Below are positions 35,081-43,085 of a stretch of DNA of 64,000 nt, piece by piece (positions within the stretch are counted from its first letter, which is position 1; each line of letters begins with the position of its first letter). The notes under the pieces were generated by a model. That model made no database searches, had not been told where the DNA came from, and saw nothing but the letters and a program-made list of their open reading frames with translations. This DNA is from DATAOG01 sp963753685 (lineage in GTDB: Bacteria; Pseudomonadota; Alphaproteobacteria; Geminicoccales; Geminicoccaceae), in the NCBI GenBank assembly GCA_963753685.1, contig CAVWDE010000002.1, positions 248,001 through 312,000 on the forward strand, given 5' to 3'. Position numbers and translations under genes: made by a program.

Positions 35081-36490
35081 CTATCGTCGCGCCGCCATCT
35101 CGTGGGCAGCCGCGGGCGGCACCTTGGGCACGCCGTCGGGGTGGTTGTAGCGCCGGTAGACGATCTGCGACGGCCGGCCGGCGAGATACCGCTCGACGCC
35201 CTGGTCGAGCGCCTGCCGGTAGACCCCGAGCGCGCCATCGATCGCCCCTGCCGTGAGGTCGATGTCCTGGTCGGTGTGCGCATAGCTCACGACCAGCGAG
35301 GGCATCAGCACGCCGCGCCGGATCGTCTCCTGCAGGAACAGCGTCCGGAACGCCTGCGAGGGCCGGCCGTCGGGACCCAGCGTGGCGTAGGACAGGCAAC
35401 AGGGCTTGCCCAGGATCTTGACGAACTCGCTCAGGCCGTGCCGGCGGACGGCGTCCTCGGCCAACTGCCGCAGACGGGCGCCTTGCCGGTACAGATGCTC
35501 GATCACGCCCTCGTCCCGATAGACCTGCATGGTCGCGATCGCCGCGGCCAGCGCGTGGGTCTCGCCGCCGTGCGTGGTCGAGAGCAGGAACACGCGCGGC
35601 CGGTCGTCGTGGTCGAGCCCGCCCAGGCGCATGAACTCGCGCCGGCCGGCGAGCGCGGACACCGAGAAGCCGTTGGCGAGCGCCTTGCCGAAGGTGGCGA
35701 GGTCGGGAACGATGCCGTAGAGCTTCTGCGCGCCGCCGTTGTGCCAGCGGAAGCCGGTGATCATCTCGTCGAGGATCAAGAGCGCGCCGTTGGCATGGCA
35801 CAGCCGCTGCAGCGCCTGCAGATAGCCCGGGGGCGGGTCCTCGCTGCGCGCGGGCTCGAGGATCAGCGCTGCGATCCGGCCCGGATACTGGGCGAACAGC
35901 GCCTCGGTGCCGGCGAGGTCGTTGTAGCGGAAGGTGACGGTCAGCTGCCGGATCGCCTCGGGAATGCCGGCGTTCATGGGCGTGGTGCCGATGAACCAGT
36001 CGTCGACCGAGAAGAACGGGTGGTCGGCGCAGCAGGCGATCAGGTCGCGGCCGGTATAGGCGCGGGCCAGCCGGACCGCACCCGAGGTCGCGTCCGAGCC
36101 GTCGCTGCAGAACTTGACCATCTCGGCGCCGTCGACCAGGTCGAGGAAGGTCTCCGCGCACGCCACCTCGATCGTCGACGGGCGGGTGAAGTTGCTGCCG
36201 CGCAGGAGCTCGCGCTGCACGGCCTCGACCACCGCGGGATAGGCGTGGCCGAGACCGACCGACCGGTTGCCCATGCCGTACTCGATGTACTGCCGGCCGG
36301 TGGCGTCCCAGACCCGGCAGCCGGAGCCGCGCGCGATGAACCCTGGCGCGAGAATCGGGAACTGATCATCGCCCTTGGCATAGGTGTGGCAGCCGCCCGG
36401 GATCAGGTGATGGGCCCGCGCCTGCAGGGAGGGCGGCGTCGGCGATGGCTGCAATCCAACGTGGCGCAAGGGATGACCGTTCAGCTGCAT
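35081..36490 (-). CDS. Class III PLP aminotransferase, glutamate-1-semialdehyde aminomutase-like
   Basis: PLP-dependent fold-type I enzyme of 469 residues. Landmarks are VWDATGRQYIEYGMGNRSVGLGH, KFCSDGSDATSGAVRLARAYTGR (PLP phosphate-binding Gly-Ser/Thr), LILDEMITGFRW (Asp binding the pyridine nitrogen) and FGKALANGF with the Schiff-base lysine near residue 275. The family includes GSA aminomutase (HemL) and sugar or small-molecule aminotransferases. Location beside a sugar-modifying set and outside any haem context argues for amination of a keto-sugar or side-chain group. Its distance from the SDR operon suggests a separate transcript. The true substrate is unknown. Confidence 0.88.
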   Translation of the reverse strand: MQLNGHPLRHVGLQPSPTPPSLQARAHHLIPGGCHTYAKGDDQFPILAPGFIARGSGCRVWDATGRQYIEYGMGNRSVGLGHAYPAVVEAVQRELLRGSNFTRPSTIEVACAETFLDLVDGAEMVKFCSDGSDATSGAVRLARAYTGRDLIACCADHPFFSVDDWFIGTTPMNAGIPEAIRQLTVTFRYNDLAGTEALFAQYPGRIAALILEPARSEDPPPGYLQALQRLCHANGALLILDEMITGFRWHNGGAQKLYGIVPDLATFGKALANGFSVSALAGRREFMRLGGLDHDDRPRVFLLSTTHGGETHALAAAIATMQVYRDEGVIEHLYRQGARLRQLAEDAVRRHGLSEFVKILGKPCCLSYATLGPDGRPSQAFRTLFLQETIRRGVLMPSLVVSYAHTDQDIDLTAGAIDGALGVYRQALDQGVERYLAGRPSQIVYRRYNHPDGVPKVPPAAAHEMAARR

Positions 36491-36967
36491 GCCGCCGTCC
36501 TCGAAAGTTCGCGACGCGCTCGGGGCGCCCGCCGGGAATCGTCACCAGCGTCAGGGCACCGTCGCGAGAACGACCATCCGCGCGGCCGGAGCCCTTGTTG
36601 GGGTGGGCCGGCGCCTCGCCTCCAGAGCTGCCGGTGATGCGCCGGTTCCGGAACCCTACCGCAAGCACCCGGCCAAGCCCCGTCTGCAAAACGGGCTAGC
36701 GCCGCGCAAGAAAGGCGTAGCCGCTGCCGACCGACCGCCCCCGTCCGCCCCGACGACATCCGGAAGCGGGAGCGGCCGGACGGCGGCGATCCAAACGGCG
36801 TGCCGACCTTGACGGAACCATCTTCCGCCTTGCCCCGGGCCGGAGTCGCGCAGACGCGCCCGCGAAGGTGAAGGACTTCGCGGGCGCGGTCTCAGATGGC
36901 GGGTCGCTGCCGGCTCGCGTGGCTGCGGTTTGCGACCGGCGTCGATGATCGACCCGGCGCTCGAGCG
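36491..36967. other. Intergenic region with hairpin element, no gene seen
   Basis: 477 bases between the aminotransferase start and the end of the response regulator, both leftward. Contains the hairpin repeat at 36855-36888. Open frames are low-complexity and carry no family resemblance. Confidence 0.5.
36855..36888. repeat. Dispersed intergenic hairpin repeat, copy 3
   Basis: A perfect 13-base inverted repeat: CGCGCCCGCGAAG and CTTCGCGGGCGCG around an eight-base loop GTGAAGGA. Arms and loop match the second hairpin of copy 2 (29131-29155), and partly match copy 1. It lies 80 bases past the stop of the leftward response regulator, so it could terminate that transcript. Confidence 0.8.
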
Positions 36968-37810
36968 TCAGATCGCGCGTCGATACTGGCTGCCGGCTTC
37001 GAAGAAACCGTTGGTCAGGTACACGACCTGGGTGCGATTGGTCGCGTTCAGCTTCTTCATGATGTTGCGGATATGAACCTTGACGGTGCTTTCACACATG
37101 TTCAGCTCGTAGGCGATCAGCTTGTTCGCCATGCCCCGGCGCAGGCAGTCCAGAATCTGCGCCTGACGCTGCGTGAAGCCCTCGATCGCGGGCGCGCCGT
37201 CGGTGCCGCTGCGCGTGCCCGCGGACGACAGCAAGGCGGCCGCCGGCGCGAACGTGCCGCCGGCACAGACCAGATGCAGCGCCTGGACGGCCACCAGCGA
37301 GGCGAGGCTGGTGGTCAGGTAGCCGCGCACGCCGAGCTCGAACGCGGCGCGGATGTTCTCGGAATCCTCGTAGTCGGACAGGACCGCCACCGGCACCGAC
37401 GGCATGAGCTCGCCCACGCGCGACATCAGGCTCGCGAACGCGGGCGACGACATGCGCTCGGGACCGGTATTGATGATCACGGCCCGGATTTCCTCACTGA
37501 CGGCCGGCGCCGTGATGATCTGTTCCGGATCCGGCAAGGCGCAGATGCTGAACCCTTTGAGGTGGCTCTGCAGCCAGCGTCCGATGCAGTCACGGGTGAA
37601 GGTCCGGGGGTCGAGGTAGATGAGCGTGGCGGTCGCTTCCGGGACGTGGCTTGCCCGGGGAAACACCGCATCCGTTCCCCGTCGCCCCGCGTCGCGGTCG
37701 ATCGCCGTCAGGCCGAAGTCGTCCAGGGATGACTCCGAGGCCTGGCCGCCGGCGCGCGACCTGACCTCACTCCAGCCGATCCCTCGGCTCATGCTTTCGC
37801 CCGGTTCCAT
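36968..37810 (-). CDS. NarL-like regulator with degenerate receiver domain
   Basis: LuxR-family DNA-binding protein with a receiver-like N-terminal domain (about residues 60-185 of this start). The receiver keeps the fold pattern (TLIYLDPRTFTRDCIGRWL, VAVLSDYED, AFELGVRGYL), but the phosphoacceptor position reads RAVIINTGP, Asn in place of Asp, and the conserved lysine of GYLLK is replaced (GYLTTS). It is therefore unlikely to be switched by ordinary phosphorylation. The C-terminal HTH has FTQRQAQILDCL and ESTVKVHIRNIMKKL. ATG 37810 is preferred, with AGAGGG about nine bases upstream; an ATG at 37867 would add 19 residues. Divergent from the next LuxR gene; both may control the polysaccharide locus. 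Confidence 0.85.
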   Translation of the reverse strand: MEPGESMSRGIGWSEVRSRAGGQASESSLDDFGLTAIDRDAGRRGTDAVFPRASHVPEATATLIYLDPRTFTRDCIGRWLQSHLKGFSICALPDPEQIITAPAVSEEIRAVIINTGPERMSSPAFASLMSRVGELMPSVPVAVLSDYEDSENIRAAFELGVRGYLTTSLASLVAVQALHLVCAGGTFAPAAALLSSAGTRSGTDGAPAIEGFTQRQAQILDCLRRGMANKLIAYELNMCESTVKVHIRNIMKKLNATNRTQVVYLTNGFFEAGSQYRRAI

Positions 37811-37983
37811 GTCTTGGCGCCCTCTAGTATGCCCATTCAGGCTTGGTGCTCGCGTCAATTTCGTCATGCCTGCCCGCTAGTCGAGCCTGCCTTCTACTCA
37901 TGCGTTCCTAATTCCGATATCCTCCGATTGCAGGTGGGATGCACGCAAGCAGCATGACGTTCAGACGGGAAAGGCGCCTACCC

Positions 37984-37999
37984 CCGAATGGGGGTGGTT
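37984..37999. promoter_or_regulatory. Inverted repeat operator candidate upstream of LuxR gene
   Basis: The repeat runs ACCCCC-GAAT-GGGGGT, a perfect 6-4-6 inverted repeat spanning approximately 37980-37995. It occupies the place where a -35 element would sit before the TATAAT at 38016, as expected for an activator or autoregulator site. Similar but weaker sequences occur at 3074 and 27017. Confidence 0.5.
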
Positions 38000-38015
38000 A
38001 GATTCAAATTTGTGG

Positions 38016-38021
38016 TATAAT
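38016..38021 (+). promoter_or_regulatory. Consensus -10 element TATAAT before LuxR gene
   Basis: TATAAT matches the sigma-70 -10 consensus exactly, 28 bases before the ATG at 38049, in a locally AT-rich stretch. No good -35 hexamer is found at 16-18 bases upstream; the inverted repeat ends about 20 bases before it. This suggests activator-dependent transcription. Confidence 0.6.
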
Positions 38022-38048
38022 AAAGTCTCAAAATGGGGAGCGCGGCAA

Positions 38049-39182
38049 ATGGCAAGCGAAGTCGATCTACTTAAGGTAATACCTTTAATTTATAACACAA
38101 CCACCTGCGTGGACGCGCTTCCAGAACTCATCCGTGCCTTGCAGCAACTGTTCGGCGCACGCGCCTGCGGGGTGGCTGCCTTCAACTTTCAATTTCGAGA
38201 GGGGACGATGAATTCGAGCAGTGGTTATTCCCCCGAGTTTCTGCATTCGTATCGTGACCACTACTCGCGTCACGATCCATGGTTGCGTCATGAAGAGCTT
38301 TATCGCGTACCCGGTACCGTCCATGTAGGTGAAGAACTCGTGCCCGAATCTGAACTGATTAAGAGTCAATTTTATCAAGAATGGCTACAACCGCAGGGAT
38401 TATTCTATCGACTGAGCGCAGTATTAATCAGAGAGGAGGCGAATGTCTGCTATTTCGCGACCTTGCGTGGCCGCAAAGATACCCGGTTTGGTTTCGACGA
38501 GATCCGACTGTGCCGCACGTTGGCGCCCCATCTGCGCAGCGCGGTGCAGATGCGCCGCCAGCTCGCGATGCTGGAGGTGGAGCGGAACGCAGTCGTGGAG
38601 GTCCTCGACCGGCTGCCCAGGGCGGTGGTGCTGTGCGACCAGAACGGGGCGCCCGTGATCGTCAACAGCGCCGCCCGCGAGATCCTTGCCAGCGGCGACG
38701 GGCTGGTCGTGCGCGGCGGCAAGCTCGCGGCGCGCCGGCAACTCGAAACCAACATCCTCGAGAGCCTGATCGCCGGCGCCGCCAGCGCCGCGCGCGGTGA
38801 AGGCGACCGTGCCGGCGGCTCATTGTCGGTCTCACGCGCCTCCGGCTCGCGCCCGCTGTCCGTGCTGGTCTCGCCGATGCGGGCGCCGAGCACGGTCCCC
38901 GGGCACCGCCGGATCGCCGCCGTGGTCTTCATCAGCGATCCCGAATTGGTGACCATCACCAATGAGGAGCGGCTGCTGCAGTTGTACGGGCTGACGCGCG
39001 CCGAGAGTCGCCTGGCCGCCAAGATCGCCCAGGGCAGCTCGCTCGAGGAGGCGGCGGCGATGCTCAACATCACGACCCAGACCGCCCGCAGCTACATCAA
39101 GCGCATCCTCGGCAAGACCGGCACCAAACGGCAGGTCGAGCTGGTTCGCCTGCTCCTCCTCAGCCCCGCCCAGCTGAGCTGA
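38049..39182 (+). CDS. LuxR-family transcriptional regulator with GAF/PAS-like sensory region
   Basis: 377-residue regulator. The N-terminal ~170 residues form a GAF/autoinducer-like sensory region (NFQFREGTMNSSSGYSPEF, YRDHYSRHDPWLRHEELYR, FYQEWLQPQGLFYRLSAVL). A PAS-like segment follows (DRLPRAVVLCDQNGAPVIVN), and the C-terminal LuxR helix-turn-helix is LTRAESRLAAKIAQGSSLEE with QTARSYIKRILGKTG. The ATG at 38049 has GGGGAG eight bases upstream and a TATAAT at 38016. The first third of the gene is visibly less GC-rich than the last two thirds, with rarer codons (TTA, ATA, AAT), hinting at mixed origin. Ligand unknown. A role in controlling EPS genes is inference from position. Confidence 0.88.
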   Translation: MASEVDLLKVIPLIYNTTTCVDALPELIRALQQLFGARACGVAAFNFQFREGTMNSSSGYSPEFLHSYRDHYSRHDPWLRHEELYRVPGTVHVGEELVPESELIKSQFYQEWLQPQGLFYRLSAVLIREEANVCYFATLRGRKDTRFGFDEIRLCRTLAPHLRSAVQMRRQLAMLEVERNAVVEVLDRLPRAVVLCDQNGAPVIVNSAAREILASGDGLVVRGGKLAARRQLETNILESLIAGAASAARGEGDRAGGSLSVSRASGSRPLSVLVSPMRAPSTVPGHRRIAAVVFISDPELVTITNEERLLQLYGLTRAESRLAAKIAQGSSLEEAAAMLNITTQTARSYIKRILGKTGTKRQVELVRLLLLSPAQLS

Positions 39183-39190
39183 AAACGCGG

Positions 39191-39234
39191 GGTCGCCGCC
39201 CCCTTGAAGCCCGCGGGCCGGGCCGCGGGCGACC
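39191..39234 (+). terminator. Possible hairpin terminator between convergent genes
   Basis: GCCCGCGG and CCGCGGGC (39209-39216 and 39223-39230) form an eight-base stem with a six-base loop, flanked by outer GGTCGCC/GGCGACC arms. There is no U-tract, so it would be at best a weak or Rho-assisted terminator after the LuxR gene. Confidence 0.35.
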
Positions 39235-39335
39235 GCCCCGACGGCGCAAAGACTGGCGGTTCGAGCGCGCGCATCGACCAGCAGACGTTGCTCCGGGCGA
39301 TTGCTCGCCGGCGTTCCGCGCGCAAAGCGTTACCC

Positions 39336-40196
39336 TCAAGCCGCAGGACGCTCGCCCGATCCGACCTCGAACACGGCGCCCTCGCAACCACCCGACACCC
39401 GAAACGCGGGCTTGAAACGGCGCACCGCCTCCCCGAGCAGGCGCTCAAGGGTCTCATCGTCGTGCGAGGGGTCGTGGTGGAACAGGACGACCTCCTTGGC
39501 ACCCACGCGCGCGGCGAACTCGAAGGCGTCGCGGAAGGTGCTGTGCCCCCAGCCGACACAGTGCTGGTATTGCTGTTCGGTGTATTGGGCGTCGTGGATC
39601 AAAAGATCGGCGCCGGCCGCGAGGTCGTAGCCCGAGGTCCATGCCGGCTCGAGCCACTGGCCGTCCTTGAGCCCGAGCGCGGGTTCGTGGTCGGGCAGGT
39701 AGGCCACGATCCGGCCCTGCTCCTCGATGCGATAGCCGACGGTCGGATTCGGATGACAGACCAGCGCGGTCGCGATGCGGAACGGGCCGATCTCGAACGG
39801 CGGCCGCGGCACCTGGTGACAGATGATGCCCGGCAGGTCGCGCAGGTGGACCGGGAACAGGGGCGGCGAGAGGTAGCGCGAGAGGCGGGCCTCGAGCGAG
39901 AGGGTGCCGCTGGCCGGTCCCCAGATGTTGACCTCGATGCCTGGGTTGTAGAGCGGCCCGAAGAAGCCCAGGCCCTGGATGTGGTCCATGTGCAGATGGG
40001 TGAGCAGAATGTCGACCCGCCTGGTGTCCTTCGCGATCTGCGCCCCGAGCCGGCGGATGCCGGTGCCGGCGTCGAGCACCAGGAGCGTGCCGTCACCGCC
40101 CTGCACCTCGACCGTCGAGGTGTTGCCGCCGTAGCGGGCGGTCTCCGGTCCTGGTGCGGCGACCGAGCCGCGGGTGCCGAACAGGGTTACGCGCAT
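39336..40196 (-). CDS. MBL-fold metallo-hydrolase
   Basis: Metallo-beta-lactamase-fold hydrolase of 286 residues, probably cytoplasmic (no signal peptide). It begins MRVTLFGTRGSVAAPGPETA, then RYGGNTSTVEV as in RNase Z/PhnP-like and cyclic-nucleotide-phosphodiesterase-like members. The metal motif HxHxDH is THLHMDHIQG (His67, His69, Asp71, His72), with later ligands in GWGHSTFRDAFEFA and FHHDPSHDDE. The start lies one base from the end of the PAS gene, so the two form an operon. MBL proteins of this type paired with PAS or response-regulator modules are known in signalling contexts; the substrate here is unknown. Confidence 0.88.
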   Translation of the reverse strand: MRVTLFGTRGSVAAPGPETARYGGNTSTVEVQGGDGTLLVLDAGTGIRRLGAQIAKDTRRVDILLTHLHMDHIQGLGFFGPLYNPGIEVNIWGPASGTLSLEARLSRYLSPPLFPVHLRDLPGIICHQVPRPPFEIGPFRIATALVCHPNPTVGYRIEEQGRIVAYLPDHEPALGLKDGQWLEPAWTSGYDLAAGADLLIHDAQYTEQQYQHCVGWGHSTFRDAFEFAARVGAKEVVLFHHDPSHDDETLERLLGEAVRRFKPAFRVSGGCEGAVFEVGSGERPAA

Positions 40197-40197
40197 C

Positions 40198-40584
40198 TCA
40201 CTCGATCTCCCAGAACAGCGCCGCCGCGCCCAGGAACTCGCCCTGGAGGCCGACGATCGGGATCGAGGCGACCTCGATCTGGCGGCGCACGCCGTTCATG
40301 CCCTGGAGGAAGAACCGCTTGTAGACCGGCCGGTGCTCGGCGACGGTGATCATCAGGGGCCGGTCGGCAGACGGGATCGGCTGGCCGTGATCGTCGACCG
40401 CGGGCAACATCGCCGACCAGACGGCCGCGGGCATGGCGCCGGTCTCATCGAACCGCCGGCCGAGGATCGCCTCGGCGGGCTCGTTGTAGAACAGGAGATC
40501 CCCCTTCGGATCGACCAGGAACAGCGGCACGCTCAGATAGCCGGCGAGCTGCCGGGTCAGGATGATCTGGATCGGCAGGCCCAT
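40198..40584 (-). CDS. Single-domain PAS protein
   Basis: 128-residue stand-alone PAS domain. Family features are SVPLFLVDPKGDLLFYNEPAEAILG at residues ~18-42, the GRRFDET turn, and RQIEVASIPIVGLQGEFLGA with AALFWEIE as the closing strands. There is no output domain, so it must act through a partner; the MBL-fold hydrolase encoded immediately downstream is the obvious candidate. No conserved heme- or flavin-binding residue is evident. A PAS fold is well supported, the ligand is not. Confidence 0.83.
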   Translation of the reverse strand: MGLPIQIILTRQLAGYLSVPLFLVDPKGDLLFYNEPAEAILGRRFDETGAMPAAVWSAMLPAVDDHGQPIPSADRPLMITVAEHRPVYKRFFLQGMNGVRRQIEVASIPIVGLQGEFLGAAALFWEIE

Positions 40585-40895
40585 CTGCCCTCTCCTGTGG
40601 CGGCGCCAATTGTTCGCCGGATCAACGAATTGCGCAACGCTTGAATGACGGGCGGCGTTCCCGCGGCGCTGACCGGCGGGCCGTGACCGAAGGTGTGGCC
40701 GGCGCCCGCCGGGCCGCGGCGTCGGGCTTGCCGCCCGGCCGACCGGCAGCTCGCCGGCATGAGCCCCCCTGGAGCCTCGGACCGGTCGGCCATCCGGATG
40801 GTCCTTGTTACAGGATCAGGCGTCGAATACGAGCCCAATTCCCTTCTACGCACGGTTCGGTTAGGCTGGGAGCATTCTCAAAGGAGTGCGACGCC
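40585..40895. other. Divergent intergenic region, no gene seen
   Basis: 311 bases between the leftward PAS gene and the rightward membrane protein gene. Promoters for both are expected. The stretch at 40800-40890 is less GC-rich and contains AAGGAG for the downstream gene; no clear hexamer pair seen. Confidence 0.5.
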
Positions 40896-41931
40896 ATGAC
40901 AATGACATTCGGTGCGTCCGCCGGCCGGACAACGTCGTGGTTCGATGGCGCCTGGCAAGCCCTTCGCGACCGGCGAGAGCGCGATGCGCGGGTCCTGGGG
41001 CTGATCGACCAGTTTTACTCGACCCTGGCCGCCACCTACGAGCAGATCAAGAGCTCGGGCGCCGACCTCACCGCCTTTGCCGACATCAAAGCCCAGATCG
41101 AGCACGTGCTCGCGGCCGACCGTTCCTGGCGCGACGCCTATCGGGTCGAGCAGCTCATGGTGCCGCTCTACAGCGGCGCCAAGCTCGACATCGAGCTCCG
41201 GCGCCGGCTGCTCGAGGCCGAGCGGATCACCCCGCCGATCAACGGCTACTACAGCCACCTCGATCTCGAGAAAGCCGATGACGAGCGCAAACGGGCGCTG
41301 CTCGCGCGCCTCGTCAACGATCTCCAGTGGCGCTACGAGAACCGGCAGGTCGAAGCGTACTACCGGGGGCTGCTCGCGCAGCGCACCAGCTGGGTGTTCG
41401 TGATTGCGACGATCCTGTTCCTGATCCCGGTTCTGATCGTCTTCTTCGATCTGAGCGGGGTCGCGATGCCGCCGGGCGAGGCCGGCGCCGCCGCGGCGAA
41501 GCCGACGCAGACCATCGTGGAGTGGCAGACCCTGATCCTGGTCACGACCATGGCCTCCGGCCTGATGGGGGCGGCGTTCAGCATGCTGCTGACCGTCAAC
41601 GCCCGGGCCAACGAAGGCGACATCGAGGACCTCAGAACGTCGCGGCGCTGGACCTTCATCCTGTCACGCGCGTTCGTGGGCATCGGCGCCAGCCTCATTC
41701 TCTACTACCTGATCGCCTCGAAAGTCGTCGACGGCGTCGTGTTCCCGGACCTCGAAAAGCTGTTCGTGACGCCCGCGGCCGACTGAGTTCCGAAACAACT
41801 TCGCGCTCCTGATCGTCGCCTGCTTCCTGGCCGGATTCTCGGAACGGCTGGTACCGAACCTGCTATCGAGCGCGGAAAAGGACGTCGCGGTCAGGCCGGC
41901 GCCACCACCCCGGCCGACCACCACCGGCTGA
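40896..41931 (+). pseudogene. Four-helix membrane protein of unknown function, C-terminus frameshifted
   Basis: Not recognised as a named family. The soluble N-terminal ~165 residues are helical and charged. They are followed by membrane helices at about 165-187 (SWVFVIATILFLIPVLIVFF), 210-235 (TLILVTTMASGLMGAAFSML) and 255-275. The frame stops at TGA 41784-41786. In the +1 frame from 41788 the sequence reads FRNNFALLIVACFLAGFSER then LVPNLL and a proline-rich tail to TGA 41931: a fourth helix plus an SERLVPNLL motif that looks like the natural C-terminus. Deleting the T in GACTGAG restores it. AAGGAG nine bases upstream supports the ATG at 40896. The truncated 296-residue form may still be made. 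Confidence 0.75.
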
Positions 41932-41955
41932 TCCCGTCGACGAAGGGGGAGAGAT

Positions 41956-42751
41956 CTACCGCGTCTCGAGGGTGAGCTCCGCGATCATCGGGGCGTTGCC
42001 GGCGGTCAGGCCGCCGTCGACCACGAGGTTGGCGCCGTTGACGAAGGCGGCCTCGTCGGCGGCCAGGAAGGCGATCGCGGCGGCGATGTCCTCGGGCCTG
42101 CCGACCCGGCCGACCGGGTACCAGCGGGCCAGCTTCTCGAACACCTCCGGGTCGCGGGCGAGGCGTTTCTGCCAGCTCGGGCTCTCGGTCCGGATCGTGC
42201 CCGGGCTCACCATGTTGGCGCGGATGCCCTTGGGGCCATATTCGGTCGCGAGCGCGCGGGTGAAGCTGAGCAGGCCCGCCTTGGCGGCGCTGTAGCCCGG
42301 GTTGCCGAGCGCCAGCAGGCCGTTGACCGAGCCGACGTTGACGATCGCGCCCCGGCCTTTCGCGACCATGCCGGGCAGCACCAGACGGCTCACCAGGAAT
42401 GCCCCGTTCAGCGTGCCGGCAAGTTCAGAAAACCAATCCTCGGGCGTGGTCTGCTCGAGGTTGCCCTTGAGCGCGCGGGCGGCGTTGTTGACCAGCACGT
42501 CGATCCGGCCGAAATGCCCGAGCGCCCGCTCGATCGCGGCCTCGAGCGCCGGCTGGTCGGTGATGTCGGCCGCGAGCGCCAGCGCCTTCGCGCCGACTTT
42601 CGACAATTCCGCGGCGGCCGCAATCGGCCGCCGTCTCGTCCCGATCCAGGATCGCGAGCGCCGCGCCCTCAGCCGCCAGGCGCGCCGCGGTCGCCCGCCC
42701 GATGCCGCGTCCGGCCCCGGTGATCAGCACGACCTTATCGGCAAATCGCAC
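41956..42751 (-). pseudogene. Short-chain dehydrogenase/reductase (classical SDR), frameshifted
   Basis: Classical SDR (FabG-like) in two frames. The N-terminal part starts at GTG 42751 behind GGAGGAGAGG and carries VVLITGAGRGIGRATAARLA and LAILDRDETAAD. After about 42623 the frame must shift by one base to continue as AAAAELSKVGAKALALAADI. It then shows VLVNNAA (NNAG-type), IVNVGSVNG, the catalytic YSAAK, the IRANMVSPGTIRT segment and FVNGANLVVDGGLTAG. Removing one A of the pair at 42622-42623 on the plus strand repairs it to a ~264-residue protein. As given the gene cannot make a full-length enzyme. Substrate unknown. Confidence 0.85.
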
Positions 42752-42839
42752 CTCAATCCTCTCCTCCGCCAATTCAATCGGACCGACCGGCTCGGTCGGC
42801 CTCATCGTCCACCTCGCGGCTCCGCTACTTTGAAGCTGC

Positions 42840-43073
42840 TCAAGGATCCTGATCCCCGCGGATCAGCAGCGTGCTGTCCGAGAAGACGCGTTCACCCCAT
42901 CTGCGCTGCCATTTGTCGATCATGGCCAAGGCCTCGGCACGCGTCGCGGTCGCCGCGGCCTGCTCCAAGATCGCCTTCACCTCACCCTGCAACGAACGGT
43001 GATTTTGGCGCGCTCGCTCCTTGAGCCGCCCAACCACCTTGGCGTCGAGATCACGAATCAGGAGCTGGGACAT
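42840..43073 (-). CDS. FitA-like ribbon-helix-helix antitoxin, no toxin beside it
   Basis: 77-residue protein opening MSQLLIRDLDAKVVGRLKER, the ribbon strand plus helix of FitA/plasmid-stability-type antitoxins that bind DNA as dimers. NHRSLQGEVKAILEQAA is the second helix, and the tail would bind a PIN-domain toxin. Downstream comes the frameshifted SDR and upstream the TIM-barrel-like gene; no PIN-domain frame is adjacent on either side. It is thus an orphan, or regulates its neighbours. It is distinct from the complete pair at 54541-55178. Confidence 0.82.
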   Translation of the reverse strand: MSQLLIRDLDAKVVGRLKERARQNHRSLQGEVKAILEQAAATATRAEALAMIDKWQRRWGERVFSDSTLLIRGDQDP

Positions 43074-43085
43074 CTTCGCGCTGTC

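Noticed and set aside
34956..36161. Second-frame protein overlapping the aminotransferase gene
   Set aside because: Arg/Pro-rich shadow; the aminotransferase frame carries all PLP-site motifs.
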